Assembly (NCBI RefSeq): GCF_946479685.1
Contig: NZ_CAMLGS010000048.1
Location: 1-14,548 of the forward strand
DNA: 14,548 nt
Source of the DNA: an uncultured Methylotenera sp.
GTDB lineage: Bacteria > Pseudomonadota > Gammaproteobacteria > Burkholderiales > Methylophilaceae
Direction: 5' to 3'
Position numbers and translations under genes: made by a program. Shown here piece by piece: positions 1 to 7,588 of this stretch. A model generated the notes under the pieces. That model was not told the DNA's origin and searched no databases. It saw only the letters and a list, made by a program, of their open reading frames with translations. How positions within the stretch are numbered: the first letter of the stretch is position 1; each line of letters opens with the position of its first letter.

Positions 1-127
1 CCACCATTAAAACACACATTTTTGCAAGCTTTATATCATGCAAAATAGGATGTTTTCGGTAATATTTTTGTCCAGTTTAACGCTCACATTGCCTGCAATG
101 GCATCTGTAATAAGGTAAAATTGCCTT
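1..127 (+). promoter_or_regulatory. dnaE leader with inverted repeats and a possible SD-masking hairpin
   Basis: This short upstream segment carries three small inverted repeats: TTTTGCA (20-26) with TGCAAAA (39-45), CATTGC (87-92) with GCAATG (95-100), and AAGGTA (112-117) with TGCCTT (122-127). The third includes the probable Shine-Dalgarno bases AAGG (112-115) and ends directly before the dnaE ATG, so a folded transcript would hide the ribosome site (one G-U pair, 4-nt loop). I see no convincing -35/-10 pair. Any promoter may be outside the window or too degenerate to call. Structure is seen in sequence; a regulatory role is inference. Confidence 0.35.
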
Positions 128-3100
128 ATGCTAGAAACGACACCAAGCCCTTCAACTTCTCCTAGTTTTGTTCATTTACGCTGCCACAGTGAGTATTCAA
201 TTGTGGACGGTATTGTGCGCATAGACGACTACGTCAAGCAGGCGGTGGGTGACAAAATGCCGGCCCTGGCATTGACTGATTTAAGTAACTTGTTCGGTGC
301 TATCAAGTTCTACAAGACGGCGCGAGGCAAGGGGGTGAAGCCTATCATTGGTTGTGATATCTGGCTTGAGAATCCTGAAAACCGTGAGCTTCCATCCCGA
401 GTATTAATGTTATGCCAGAGCCATGCTGGCTACTTAACCTTGTGCCATTTACTAAGCCGTGCCTATTTAACCAATCAGTATCGTGGCCGTGCTGAATTTA
501 AGCGAGCTTGGTTCTCTGAGGTTGGTACAGATGGCTTGCTGTTGTTGTCAGGCGGTCTTGCTGGCGATGTAGGGCAAGCTTGTGCACAAGGTAATTTAAA
601 CTTGGCGAAAAAGCTGGCTAGTGACTGGCAGTCACTATTTCCTGAACGTTTCTATTTAGAAGTACAGCGCATCGCAACCGACGCTGGTAAGGCCAGTGAG
701 GAACAATATATTCAGCACGCGCGCCATATCGCGCATGAGTTAAGTTTGCCGATAGTGGCGACACACCCGATACAGTTCAGCACACCGGATGATTATCGTG
801 CGCATGAGGCAAGAACCTGTATTGCAGAAGGTTATGTGCTGGCAGATAAAAGACGTCCGCAAAACTTCACTACTGAGCAGTATTTTAAAACACAGGCAGA
901 TATTGCTACGCTGTTTGCCGATATGCCAGAAGCGCTGGCCAATAGTGTGGAAATTGCTAAGCGTTGCAACTTAACCCTGACACTGGGTAAAAATTACTTA
1001 CCGCAGTTTCCTACCCCCAATAATGAAAGCCTGAACGATTACTTAATCTCAGAGGCGCGCCTAGGCTTGGCTAAACGTCTGGAAGTGTTATTCCCTGATG
1101 AGCAAGTGCGCAGCAGCAAGCAAGAGGCTTATTCAGCAAGGTTAGACTTTGAAACCAACGTGATTAACCAGATGGGCTTTGCTGGTTATTTCCTGATTGT
1201 TGCTGACTTCATTAACTGGGCCAAAAATAACGGCGTGCCAGTAGGGCCAGGGCGGGGTTCTGGTGCGGGCTCTGTGGTGGCTTACAGTTTGGGCATTACG
1301 GATTTGGACCCGCTGGAATACAACCTGCTGTTCGAGCGTTTCTTGAACCCTGATCGTGTGTCCATGCCTGACTTTGATATTGACTTCTGTCAGGAAGGGC
1401 GTGATCGCGTCATTGACTATGTAAAACAAAAATACGGGATTGATGCTGTTTCACAGATCGCCACCTTCGGTACCATGGCGGCAAAGGCCGTGATTCGAGA
1501 CGTTGGGCGTGTGCTGGATTTGCCGTTTAACTTTGTGGATGGTATTGCCAAGCTGATACCTCTAGAACTTGGTATTACCTTATCCGATGCGCTGGAAAAA
1601 GAGCCGCAACTCGCCGAGCGCCGCGAAAATGAAGAGGAAGTGAAAGAGCTGTTAGAGCTGGCGCTGCGCCTAGAGGGCTTGGTGCGTAATATCGGTATGC
1701 ATGCGGGCGGCGTGTTGATTTCTCCTAGCAAAATTGCTGACTTCTCACCCGTGTATTGCCAGCCAGACGGCGCAAGCTTGGTGAGTCAGTACGATAAGGA
1801 TGATGTTGAAGCCGTAGGTTTGGTGAAGTTCGACTTTTTGGGCCTGCGCACGCTAACGATTTTAGACATGGCGCTGGAAAATGCGAACAAGCAACGTGCT
1901 GAGCGTGAGCTGCCGCCATTAGCTTTTGAAACCTTACCGATTGATGATAAACCAACTTTCCAGCTATTAAAAACAGCTAATACTACAGCGGTGTTCCAGC
2001 TAGAGTCGCGTGGTATGAAGGATATGCTGAAGCAGGCGATGCCGGATTGCTTTGAAGATATTATCGCGCTGGTAGCGTTGTATCGTCCGGGCCCGATGGA
2101 CTTGATTCCGGATTACTGCCGCCGTAAGCATGGTAAACAGCGCGTGGAATATCCACATCCACTCACTGAACCTGTCTTGAAAGAAACCTACGGTATTGCC
2201 GTGTACCAAGAGCAGGTGATGCAGATTGCGCAGGTGGTGGCCGGCTATAGCTTGGGCGGCGCGGACTTGCTTCGTCGCGCAATGGGTAAAAAGAAAAAAG
2301 AAGAGATGGATGCGCAGCGCAAGGTATTTGTGGAAGGCGCGACCAAAAACAATCTCACTGAGCAGCAAGCAAGTGAGTTGTTTGATACTTTAGAGAAGTT
2401 CGCGGGTTACGGCTTTAACAAGTCACACGCGGCGGCTTATGCGCTGGTTGCTTACCATACGGCTTATCTGAAAACGCATTACCCCGCGGCATTCCTGGCC
2501 GCGACCATGTCCGCAGATATGAATAATACAGACAGTGTGCATATATTCTATGATGATTGTGCGCCGAATCAGGTGGAAGTACTGCCGCCTGATGTCAATG
2601 AAAGTGAGTTTAAGTTCAAGCCTGTAAGCAAGAATCAAATCTTGTATGGCTTAGGGGCAGTGAAGGGAACTGGTTCTGCTGCGATTGACGTGATTTTACA
2701 AGCGCGTGCCAAAGGCGGCCCATTCACTAGCTTGTTTGATTTCTGCAGCCGTTTGGATTTGCGTAAAGTGAATAGACGTGTCATCGAGTCGCTGATACGT
2801 GCCGGTGCGTTTGATCGGCTGGAGGCTAACCGCCATGCTCTGCTGGCAGGCGTAGCATTGGCGATTAGTGCCGCTGAGCAGGCAAACGCTAATAGCAACC
2901 AAAATAGTTTGTTTGGTGAGGCCTCAGACCAATCTGTGCATGTATTACCCAGCGTAACGCCATGGTCTGAGCAACAGCGCTTGCAGGAAGAGAAAATCGC
3001 ATTAGGTTTTTACTTTAGCGGTCATCCGTATTGGTCTTACCAAAAAGATTTAAGCCAGTTTATCAGTACTACCTTAGCCAATTTAGCACCTAAAGAACAG

Positions 3101-3610
3101 CCGCAGTTGTTGGCTGGGATTGTTTCTGGCGTGCGTAACCGTATGACTGCGCGCGGAAAAATGGCGATTGTTGGGTTGGATGACGGCACTACTCGAATTG
3201 AAGTAGTGGTGGGTAATGATTTACTAAACCAATCACAGCAATTGCTGAAAGATGACCAGTTGGTGATTGTAGAAGGGCGCGTAAGCCATGATGAGTTCTC
3301 AGGTGGTGTGCGTGTTAATGCGCGTAAGTTATATGATCTTTCTGCATTAAGAAATACCCGCGCCAGCTTTTTGAAAATCATGTGTAATGGTCAGTCCGAT
3401 GCCGTGAAGTTAAAGACTTTATTAAAGCCTTACTGCGTAGGTGCATCAGAAGAGGTGCGCGGCTGCCCGATTAAAATTGAGTACCATAATCAAACCAGCA
3501 AAGTTGAACTAATGTTAGGCAATGATTGGCGCGTAGATTTGCATGATGAGTTGATTGCGAGTTTAAGCGAGTGGTTGAGTAAGAATAATGTAAAAATCCT
3601 ATATAATTAG
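128..3610 (+). CDS. dnaE: DNA polymerase III subunit alpha
   Basis: This is the replicative DNA polymerase catalytic subunit, 1160 aa, the usual DnaE length. An N-terminal PHP domain begins at about residue 14 (FVHLRCHSEYS, close to the E. coli N-terminus). The C-family palm carries the catalytic acidic residues in PDFDIDF (D415, D417, D419) and in FDFLGL (D569). Other conserved DnaE blocks are GPGRGSGAGS, TTAVFQLESRGM and KFAGYGFNKSHAAAYALV. QNSLF (925-929) matches the internal sliding-clamp-binding motif (QADMF in E. coli). An OB-fold follows at about 994-1078, then the tau-binding C-terminal region. The ATG at 128 is chosen because AAGG lies 12 nt upstream and the PHP domain begins soon after. 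No frameshift is seen. The following accA is on the same strand after 160 bp, a common betaproteobacterial order. Confidence 0.98.
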   Translation: MLETTPSPSTSPSFVHLRCHSEYSIVDGIVRIDDYVKQAVGDKMPALALTDLSNLFGAIKFYKTARGKGVKPIIGCDIWLENPENRELPSRVLMLCQSHAGYLTLCHLLSRAYLTNQYRGRAEFKRAWFSEVGTDGLLLLSGGLAGDVGQACAQGNLNLAKKLASDWQSLFPERFYLEVQRIATDAGKASEEQYIQHARHIAHELSLPIVATHPIQFSTPDDYRAHEARTCIAEGYVLADKRRPQNFTTEQYFKTQADIATLFADMPEALANSVEIAKRCNLTLTLGKNYLPQFPTPNNESLNDYLISEARLGLAKRLEVLFPDEQVRSSKQEAYSARLDFETNVINQMGFAGYFLIVADFINWAKNNGVPVGPGRGSGAGSVVAYSLGITDLDPLEYNLLFERFLNPDRVSMPDFDIDFCQEGRDRVIDYVKQKYGIDAVSQIATFGTMAAKAVIRDVGRVLDLPFNFVDGIAKLIPLELGITLSDALEKEPQLAERRENEEEVKELLELALRLEGLVRNIGMHAGGVLISPSKIADFSPVYCQPDGASLVSQYDKDDVEAVGLVKFDFLGLRTLTILDMALENANKQRAERELPPLAFETLPIDDKPTFQLLKTANTTAVFQLESRGMKDMLKQAMPDCFEDIIALVALYRPGPMDLIPDYCRRKHGKQRVEYPHPLTEPVLKETYGIAVYQEQVMQIAQVVAGYSLGGADLLRRAMGKKKKEEMDAQRKVFVEGATKNNLTEQQASELFDTLEKFAGYGFNKSHAAAYALVAYHTAYLKTHYPAAFLAATMSADMNNTDSVHIFYDDCAPNQVEVLPPDVNESEFKFKPVSKNQILYGLGAVKGTGSAAIDVILQARAKGGPFTSLFDFCSRLDLRKVNRRVIESLIRAGAFDRLEANRHALLAGVALAISAAEQANANSNQNSLFGEASDQSVHVLPSVTPWSEQQRLQEEKIALGFYFSGHPYWSYQKDLSQFISTTLANLAPKEQPQLLAGIVSGVRNRMTARGKMAIVGLDDGTTRIEVVVGNDLLNQSQQLLKDDQLVIVEGRVSHDEFSGGVRVNARKLYDLSALRNTRASFLKIMCNGQSDAVKLKTLLKPYCVGASEEVRGCPIKIEYHNQTSKVELMLGNDWRVDLHDELIASLSEWLSKNNVKILYN
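3602..3607 (+). promoter_or_regulatory. possible -10 element for accA
   Basis: An exact TATAAT overlaps the last codons of dnaE. The best -35-like hexamer, TTGAGT at 3575-3580, is 21 bp away, longer than the optimal 17, so this is a weak promoter candidate. A second -10-like GATAAT is at 3649-3654 without a recognisable -35. A transcript from either would have a leader of more than 100 nt before accA. Alternatively accA is simply read through from dnaE. Confidence 0.2.
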
Positions 3611-3699
3611 CGCATTGTGGATACAGCTATCTAAGTGGTAACGCCGCTGATAATACGGATTTATGCAAACTTAACGTTTCTTTAATGAGCTTGCGCTGA

Positions 3700-3713
3700 G
3701 TGTAAGCCTACAC
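3700..3713 (+). repeat. short inverted repeat in accA leader
   Basis: GTGTA-AGCC-TACAC is a perfect 5-bp inverted repeat with a 4-nt loop, lying between dnaE and accA. No T-tract follows, so it is not an intrinsic terminator. It could be a small RNA hairpin or an operator half-site pair, or it may be chance. Confidence 0.3.
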
Positions 3714-3770
3714 CTGATGGTCAGTTCAGGCATTAATAGAATCAGATTATTTGAGACAAAACATAACGAT

Positions 3771-4742
3771 ATGAAAATTACTTATTTAGATTTTGAACAG
3801 CCAATCGCTCAATTAGAGGCGAAAATTGAAAGCTTGCGCTCATCACATGATGACCACGATAACTTGGATATCTCAAAAGAATTAGCAGCATTAGAAAAGA
3901 AAAGCAAAAAGCTGTCTGAAGATACCTACGGCAATTTAACTGCCTGGCAGATCTCTCAAGTGGCGCGCCATCCACAGCGCCCATATACCTTGGATTATAT
4001 CCAGGCATTATTTACAGATTTTGAAGAGCTGCACGGTGATCGTGCATATGCGGATGACCCTGCCATTGTTGGCGGTATCGCTAGATTTGAAGGCCAACCA
4101 GTGATGGTGATTGGTCACCAAAAAGGCCGTGATATCAAAGAGCGTCAGTATCGTAACTTTGGTATGCCGCGTCCTGAAGGCTACCGTAAAGCGTTGCGTT
4201 TATTCCGTTTGGCTGAAAAGTTCAACATGCCGATCGTGACGTTTATCGATACGCCGGGCGCATACCCTGGTATTGGCGCGGAAGAGCGCGGCCAATCAGA
4301 AGCGATTGCACGTAACTTATATGTGATGGCTGAATTAAAAACGCCTATCATCGGTGTGATTATCGGTGAAGGTGGTTCTGGCGGTGCGTTAGCACTAGGC
4401 GTGGTAGACCAATTGCTGATGTTGCAATACGGTACTTACTCGGTGATTTCACCAGAAGGCTGCGCTTCTATTTTGTATAAGAGTGCGGATAAAGCGTCAG
4501 TGGCTGCAGAAGCATTAGGCATTACTGCGGATAAACTGAAAACGCTAGGTTTGGTGGATAAGATTGTGCCAGAGCCTTTGGGCGGTGCGCACCGTGCGCC
4601 AGAAGAAATGATGGCAACATTAAAGGCAGCGCTTAAAGAAGAGCTGACCCGCTATAAATCTAAATCCATTAAAACATTATTGGTGAGCCGTTATGAGCGC
4701 TTAATGAGCTATGGCAAATTCAAAGAAGTTGCTGAAAAGTAA
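3771..4742 (+). CDS. accA: Acetyl-CoA carboxylase carboxyltransferase subunit alpha
   Basis: With AccD this forms the carboxyltransferase that moves the carboxyl group from biotin-BCCP to acetyl-CoA, giving malonyl-CoA, the first committed step of fatty acid synthesis. The start is set at ATG 3771, giving 323 aa. The product then begins [19 protein letters not shown], which lines up with the E. coli N-terminus ([19 protein letters not shown]). A longer reading from ATG 3717 would add 18 unrelated residues. Conserved family blocks are [22 protein letters not shown], and the glycine-rich GEGGSGG (199-205), which forms the acyl-CoA oxyanion site in crotonase-fold carboxyltransferases. [10 protein letters not shown] and EPLGGAHR also match. 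The ribosome site is weak (GAGA about 14 nt upstream). The 3' end overlaps tilS by 32 bp. Confidence 0.97.
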   Translation: MKITYLDFEQPIAQLEAKIESLRSSHDDHDNLDISKELAALEKKSKKLSEDTYGNLTAWQISQVARHPQRPYTLDYIQALFTDFEELHGDRAYADDPAIVGGIARFEGQPVMVIGHQKGRDIKERQYRNFGMPRPEGYRKALRLFRLAEKFNMPIVTFIDTPGAYPGIGAEERGQSEAIARNLYVMAELKTPIIGVIIGEGGSGGALALGVVDQLLMLQYGTYSVISPEGCASILYKSADKASVAAEALGITADKLKTLGLVDKIVPEPLGGAHRAPEEMMATLKAALKEELTRYKSKSIKTLLVSRYERLMSYGKFKEVAEK

Positions 4743-6198
4743 GCCTTCTATCAAACGGGCTGGTAAGCAAGCTTTAGCAAACCAGCCTGTTCCTGCTACA
4801 TTTCACCCCGTATTATCCGAACTACATTCTTTTTTAAGCCAGCATTTATTTTTAAACCAGCAATCAGCACCTGATGCATCGCCGTCTACGCTAGTACCCG
4901 CAGCAACCTCAAAACTTTTGCTTGCTTTAAGTGGTGGTTTAGATTCCTCAGTATTACTCCATCTATTGGCTACACTTAGGCCGCTGCTTGGGTTTGAGTT
5001 GTATGCTTTGCATGTACACCACGGCTTGAGTCCTAATGCCGATGCTTGGGCGGCTTTATGTGAGCAACAGTGTCAATCGCTACAGGTGCCTATCACTATT
5101 AGCCGCGTTAGCGTAGATGTGGCGAGTGGTTTAGGCATAGAGGCGGCAGCGCGCCAGCTGCGCTATCAAGTGTTGTTTGATGCGCGGCGTGCAATGCAGG
5201 CCGACTTTGTGGTGACTGCGCATCATCAGGATGATCAGGCGGAAACTCTGCTGCTGCAGCTATTTAGGGGTGGCGGTGTGAAGGGCCTTAGCAGCATGGC
5301 GGCTGTAGACCAATCGCGCAGTCTGATGCGGCCGTTGCTGGGTGTGCCTAGACAGTCACTTTATGCGTATGCAGTACAGCATAACCTTGCATGGTGTGAT
5401 GACGAGAGTAATGACAATACCAAGTATGAGCGTAACTTTATACGCCACGATGTAATGCCTGTTTTGCAAGCACGTTATCCTAGCGTGCAGTCAGTACTAA
5501 CCAGAACAGCCTCACACTTTGCAGAGACCGCTGACTTGCTGGAGCAGCTGGCAGCAATAGATGCGCAAACTTTGGTGACTGACGACAGTGTATGTCTACA
5601 GGGCTTAACTCGGCTGGGCACGGCACGCGCCAAGAACTTATTAAGATGGTGGTTTGCACAGCATAGGCTTACCATGCCTACATCAGACCATCTTGGCGAG
5701 ATGCTGGAGCAGTTGCTTAATGCTAAGCCTGATGCCGAGATGAGCATCCAGATTCAGCATTACACGCTACGGCGTTATCAGCAGCGGGCTTATCTTTGTA
5801 TAGCGCAAGTGAGCGAGCCGTTTGATATGGTGTGGAATGGCGAAGCAACATTAACAGTACCTAATGGTGGGCTGCTCACATTTAGGCAGGTGCAGGGCGC
5901 AGGCTTGGCACTTAAGTTAGGCATCACTAGACTTAGGATTACCAATCGTAGCGGAGGTGAGCGGTTTAAACCCGATGCAGCCAGACCAACTCGAACCTTA
6001 AAGCATCTGTTACAAGCTGCCAATATCCCGCCTTGGCAGCGTGATCATTTGCCGTTGATATACTGGCAAGACAGCCTAGCCTGTGTACCAGGGGTTGGTA
6101 TTGCACATGAGTTAAAAGCCTCTGAGGGTGAGCCAGGGTTGGAGGTTACCTGGCAAGCTGTTGGGCAACCTGCTGTATTTGAAGCGCATCGGTCATAG
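4711..6198 (+). CDS. tilS: tRNA(Ile)-lysidine synthetase
   Basis: TilS uses ATP to attach lysine to C34 of the CAU anticodon of tRNA-Ile2, so that the tRNA reads AUA and is charged with isoleucine instead of methionine. It is an essential cytoplasmic enzyme. The PP-loop SGGLDSS lies at residues 74-80, followed by HVHHGLS (101-107), the ATAB... family block [13 protein letters not shown] and [13 protein letters not shown]. The C-terminal substrate-binding domain includes SGGERFKP (414-421) and IPPWQRD. The 495-aa product is longer than E. coli TilS (about 430 aa), because some 60 residues, basic at the very start, precede the catalytic core. No ATG occurs in frame between 4711 and the core. 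The gene starts inside accA (32-bp overlap), which suggests coupled translation, although a non-ATG start further in (for example TTG 4729) cannot be excluded. Confidence 0.95.
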   Translation: MANSKKLLKSKPSIKRAGKQALANQPVPATFHPVLSELHSFLSQHLFLNQQSAPDASPSTLVPAATSKLLLALSGGLDSSVLLHLLATLRPLLGFELYALHVHHGLSPNADAWAALCEQQCQSLQVPITISRVSVDVASGLGIEAAARQLRYQVLFDARRAMQADFVVTAHHQDDQAETLLLQLFRGGGVKGLSSMAAVDQSRSLMRPLLGVPRQSLYAYAVQHNLAWCDDESNDNTKYERNFIRHDVMPVLQARYPSVQSVLTRTASHFAETADLLEQLAAIDAQTLVTDDSVCLQGLTRLGTARAKNLLRWWFAQHRLTMPTSDHLGEMLEQLLNAKPDAEMSIQIQHYTLRRYQQRAYLCIAQVSEPFDMVWNGEATLTVPNGGLLTFRQVQGAGLALKLGITRLRITNRSGGERFKPDAARPTRTLKHLLQAANIPPWQRDHLPLIYWQDSLACVPGVGIAHELKASEGEPGLEVTWQAVGQPAVFEAHRS

Positions 6199-6242
6199 GC
6201 TTAAACCTCTGCTTTAATTAGTGTCGCGCTTACAAGTCAAGG
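6199..6242. other. convergent tilS/esterase gap, no terminator seen
   Basis: These 44 bp separate the ends of two convergent genes. I find no hairpin followed by a T-tract on either strand. Termination may be Rho-dependent or lie inside the facing gene. Confidence 0.5.
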
Positions 6243-6899
6243 TTACTTTTTAAGTAATTGCTTGAGGTGCGGCCAAATATTATCTAAAACCAATGGTTGC
6301 GCAATAGCGTTAGGGTGTAGCCCGTCATCCTGAATCAGGTTAGCTTTAGCCGCGACGTTTTCCAGCATAAAAGGGACTAATGGTACATTGTGTTCCTGAC
6401 TTAGCTTAACGTAGCTTTGGCTAAAGCGTTTTGTATACTGTGGCCCGTAGTTGGGCGGGATTCTCATGCCTACTAATAAAATCTTTGCGCCAGATTTCTT
6501 GCTTTGTTCAATAATGGTGTTGAGGTTGGCCGTCATATCTTGAATAGGTAAACCGCGCAGTCCGTCATTAGCGCCAAGCTCAAGAATAATAATATTGGGT
6601 TTGGTCTGCGCGAGCGTATGTTGAAGGCGGCTAACCCCACCACTCGTGGTTTCACCGCTTACACTTGCATTCACAACTTTATATTGATAGCGCTCTGTAT
6701 CTAACTTTTTTTGCAGTAATGATGCCCATCCTTGTTGCTGCGGAATGCCGTACGCTGCAGATAGGCTATCTCCATACACCATGATTTTTGCGTTTTCTGC
6801 AAAAACTGGGCTAGACCATGCAACGAAATGCAAAAAGGACAAACTAAGCAATACGGTTTTCAATAAGAATTTAAAGACTAACAATAAACGGAACAACAT
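6243..6899 (-). CDS. tesA: Periplasmic SGNH-type esterase / lysophospholipase (TesA-like)
   Basis: This 218-aa secreted hydrolase belongs to the GDSL/SGNH family. Its relative, E. coli TesA (thioesterase I, protease I, lysophospholipase L1), cleaves acyl esters and thioesters in the periplasm. The N-terminus is a long signal peptide with two lysines and a hydrophobic stretch, with likely cleavage after PVFA (residue 34). The four SGNH blocks are visible: GDSLS with nucleophile S45, the oxyanion G82 in NASVSGET, N111 in GANDGLRG, and D192/H195 in DDGLHP completing the triad. The ATG at 6899 is supported by an AGGAGG ribosome site 11 nt upstream. Its start codon is 2 bp from the divergent ATPase gene. 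Exact substrate is not determined by sequence; family and neighbourhood point to a hydrophobic acyl ester. Confidence 0.93.
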   Translation of the reverse strand: MLFRLLLVFKFLLKTVLLSLSFLHFVAWSSPVFAENAKIMVYGDSLSAAYGIPQQQGWASLLQKKLDTERYQYKVVNASVSGETTSGGVSRLQHTLAQTKPNIIILELGANDGLRGLPIQDMTANLNTIIEQSKKSGAKILLVGMRIPPNYGPQYTKRFSQSYVKLSQEHNVPLVPFMLENVAAKANLIQDDGLHPNAIAQPLVLDNIWPHLKQLLKK

Positions 6900-6901
6900 G
6901 A

Positions 6902-7588
6902 ATGCAACAGCCTCCTATGATACAAGCGCAAGATTTACATTACGAAATTACTAATCATGATAACCAAATTCGCATACTCAGTGGTTTAAATCTCAGCGTG
7001 GCACAGGGCGACCAAGTTGCCATCATCGGCAGCTCAGGTTCAGGTAAGTCAACTTTACTTAGTATGCTTGCTGGGTTGGATATCCCCAGCAGCGGAAGCG
7101 TTCACATTAGGGGGCAGGCATTTAGCACATTAAGTGAAGATAGCCGTGCGGCAGTACGTGCAGCGGATATGGGCTTTGTGTTTCAGTCATTTCAATTACT
7201 GCCGGCACTGACCGCGCTGGAAAACGTAATGCTGCCACTGCAATTAAAAGGTCATGCAGATGCGGAGAAGCTAAGTCTGGACGCATTGGAAAAAGTAGGG
7301 CTGAGTCATCGTGTGCAGCATTATCCTAAGCAGCTATCCGGCGGTGAGCAGCAGCGCGTAGCGATTGCGCGTGCTTTTGCTACGAAACCAAGTATCTTGT
7401 TTGCAGATGAGCCTACCGGTAATTTAGATAGTGCCACCGGGCAAATGATTATTGAGTTGCTGTTTAATATGAACCACGATGCGGGCACTACCTTGGTGTT
7501 GGTAACGCATGATATACAGTTGGCAAATCGCTGCAAACGCCTGCTTAAGCTAGATGGCGGTGTGTTACGTGAAGTGACGCAATCATGA
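6902..7588 (+). CDS. ybbA: ABC transporter ATP-binding protein (YbbA/LolD-like)
   Basis: This is the 228-aa ATPase of a MacB/LolD-type (type VII) ABC system. All nucleotide-binding motifs are intact: Walker A GSSGSGKST (43-51), Q-loop Q95 in VFQSFQLLP, signature LSGGEQQR (145-152), Walker B ILFADEP with D169/E170, and switch H203 in LVTHD. It resembles E. coli YbbA throughout, including GFVFQSF, FADEPTGNLD and the short C-terminus. ATG 6902 has a weak CGGA site 9 nt upstream. ATG 6917 is an alternative start that would remove five residues. The stop overlaps the permease start as ATGA (4 bp), so the two are translationally coupled. Proteins of this class use ATP to drive envelope work such as lipid or lipoprotein extraction. 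The divergent esterase gene suggests a link to the TesA product. Confidence 0.93.
   Translation: MQQPPMIQAQDLHYEITNHDNQIRILSGLNLSVAQGDQVAIIGSSGSGKSTLLSMLAGLDIPSSGSVHIRGQAFSTLSEDSRAAVRAADMGFVFQSFQLLPALTALENVMLPLQLKGHADAEKLSLDALEKVGLSHRVQHYPKQLSGGEQQRVAIARAFATKPSILFADEPTGNLDSATGQMIIELLFNMNHDAGTTLVLVTHDIQLANRCKRLLKLDGGVLREVTQS
6911..6916 (-). promoter_or_regulatory. AGGAGG ribosome binding site of the tesA-like gene
   Basis: Reading the - strand, a perfect AGGAGG sits 11 nt before ATG 6899 and fixes the start of the esterase. On the + strand the same bases (CCTCCT) are codons 4 and 5 (Pro-Pro) of the divergent ATPase gene, so the two genes share coding and signal bases. Confidence 0.7.

Noticed and set aside
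2000..2368. 122-codon - strand frame inside dnaE
   Set aside because: Lies opposite highly conserved polymerase motifs and has no independent support.
3649..3654. GATAAT as an accA promoter -10
   Set aside because: No acceptable -35 hexamer at 16-18 bp upstream.
3717..3770. Upstream ATG extending AccA by 18 residues
   Set aside because: The extra residues do not resemble AccA N-termini, while ATG 3771 aligns directly with the E. coli start.
6745..6954. 69-codon + strand frame across the esterase/ATPase start region
   Set aside because: It runs antisense through the esterase signal peptide and out of frame with the ATPase, with no recognisable protein features.
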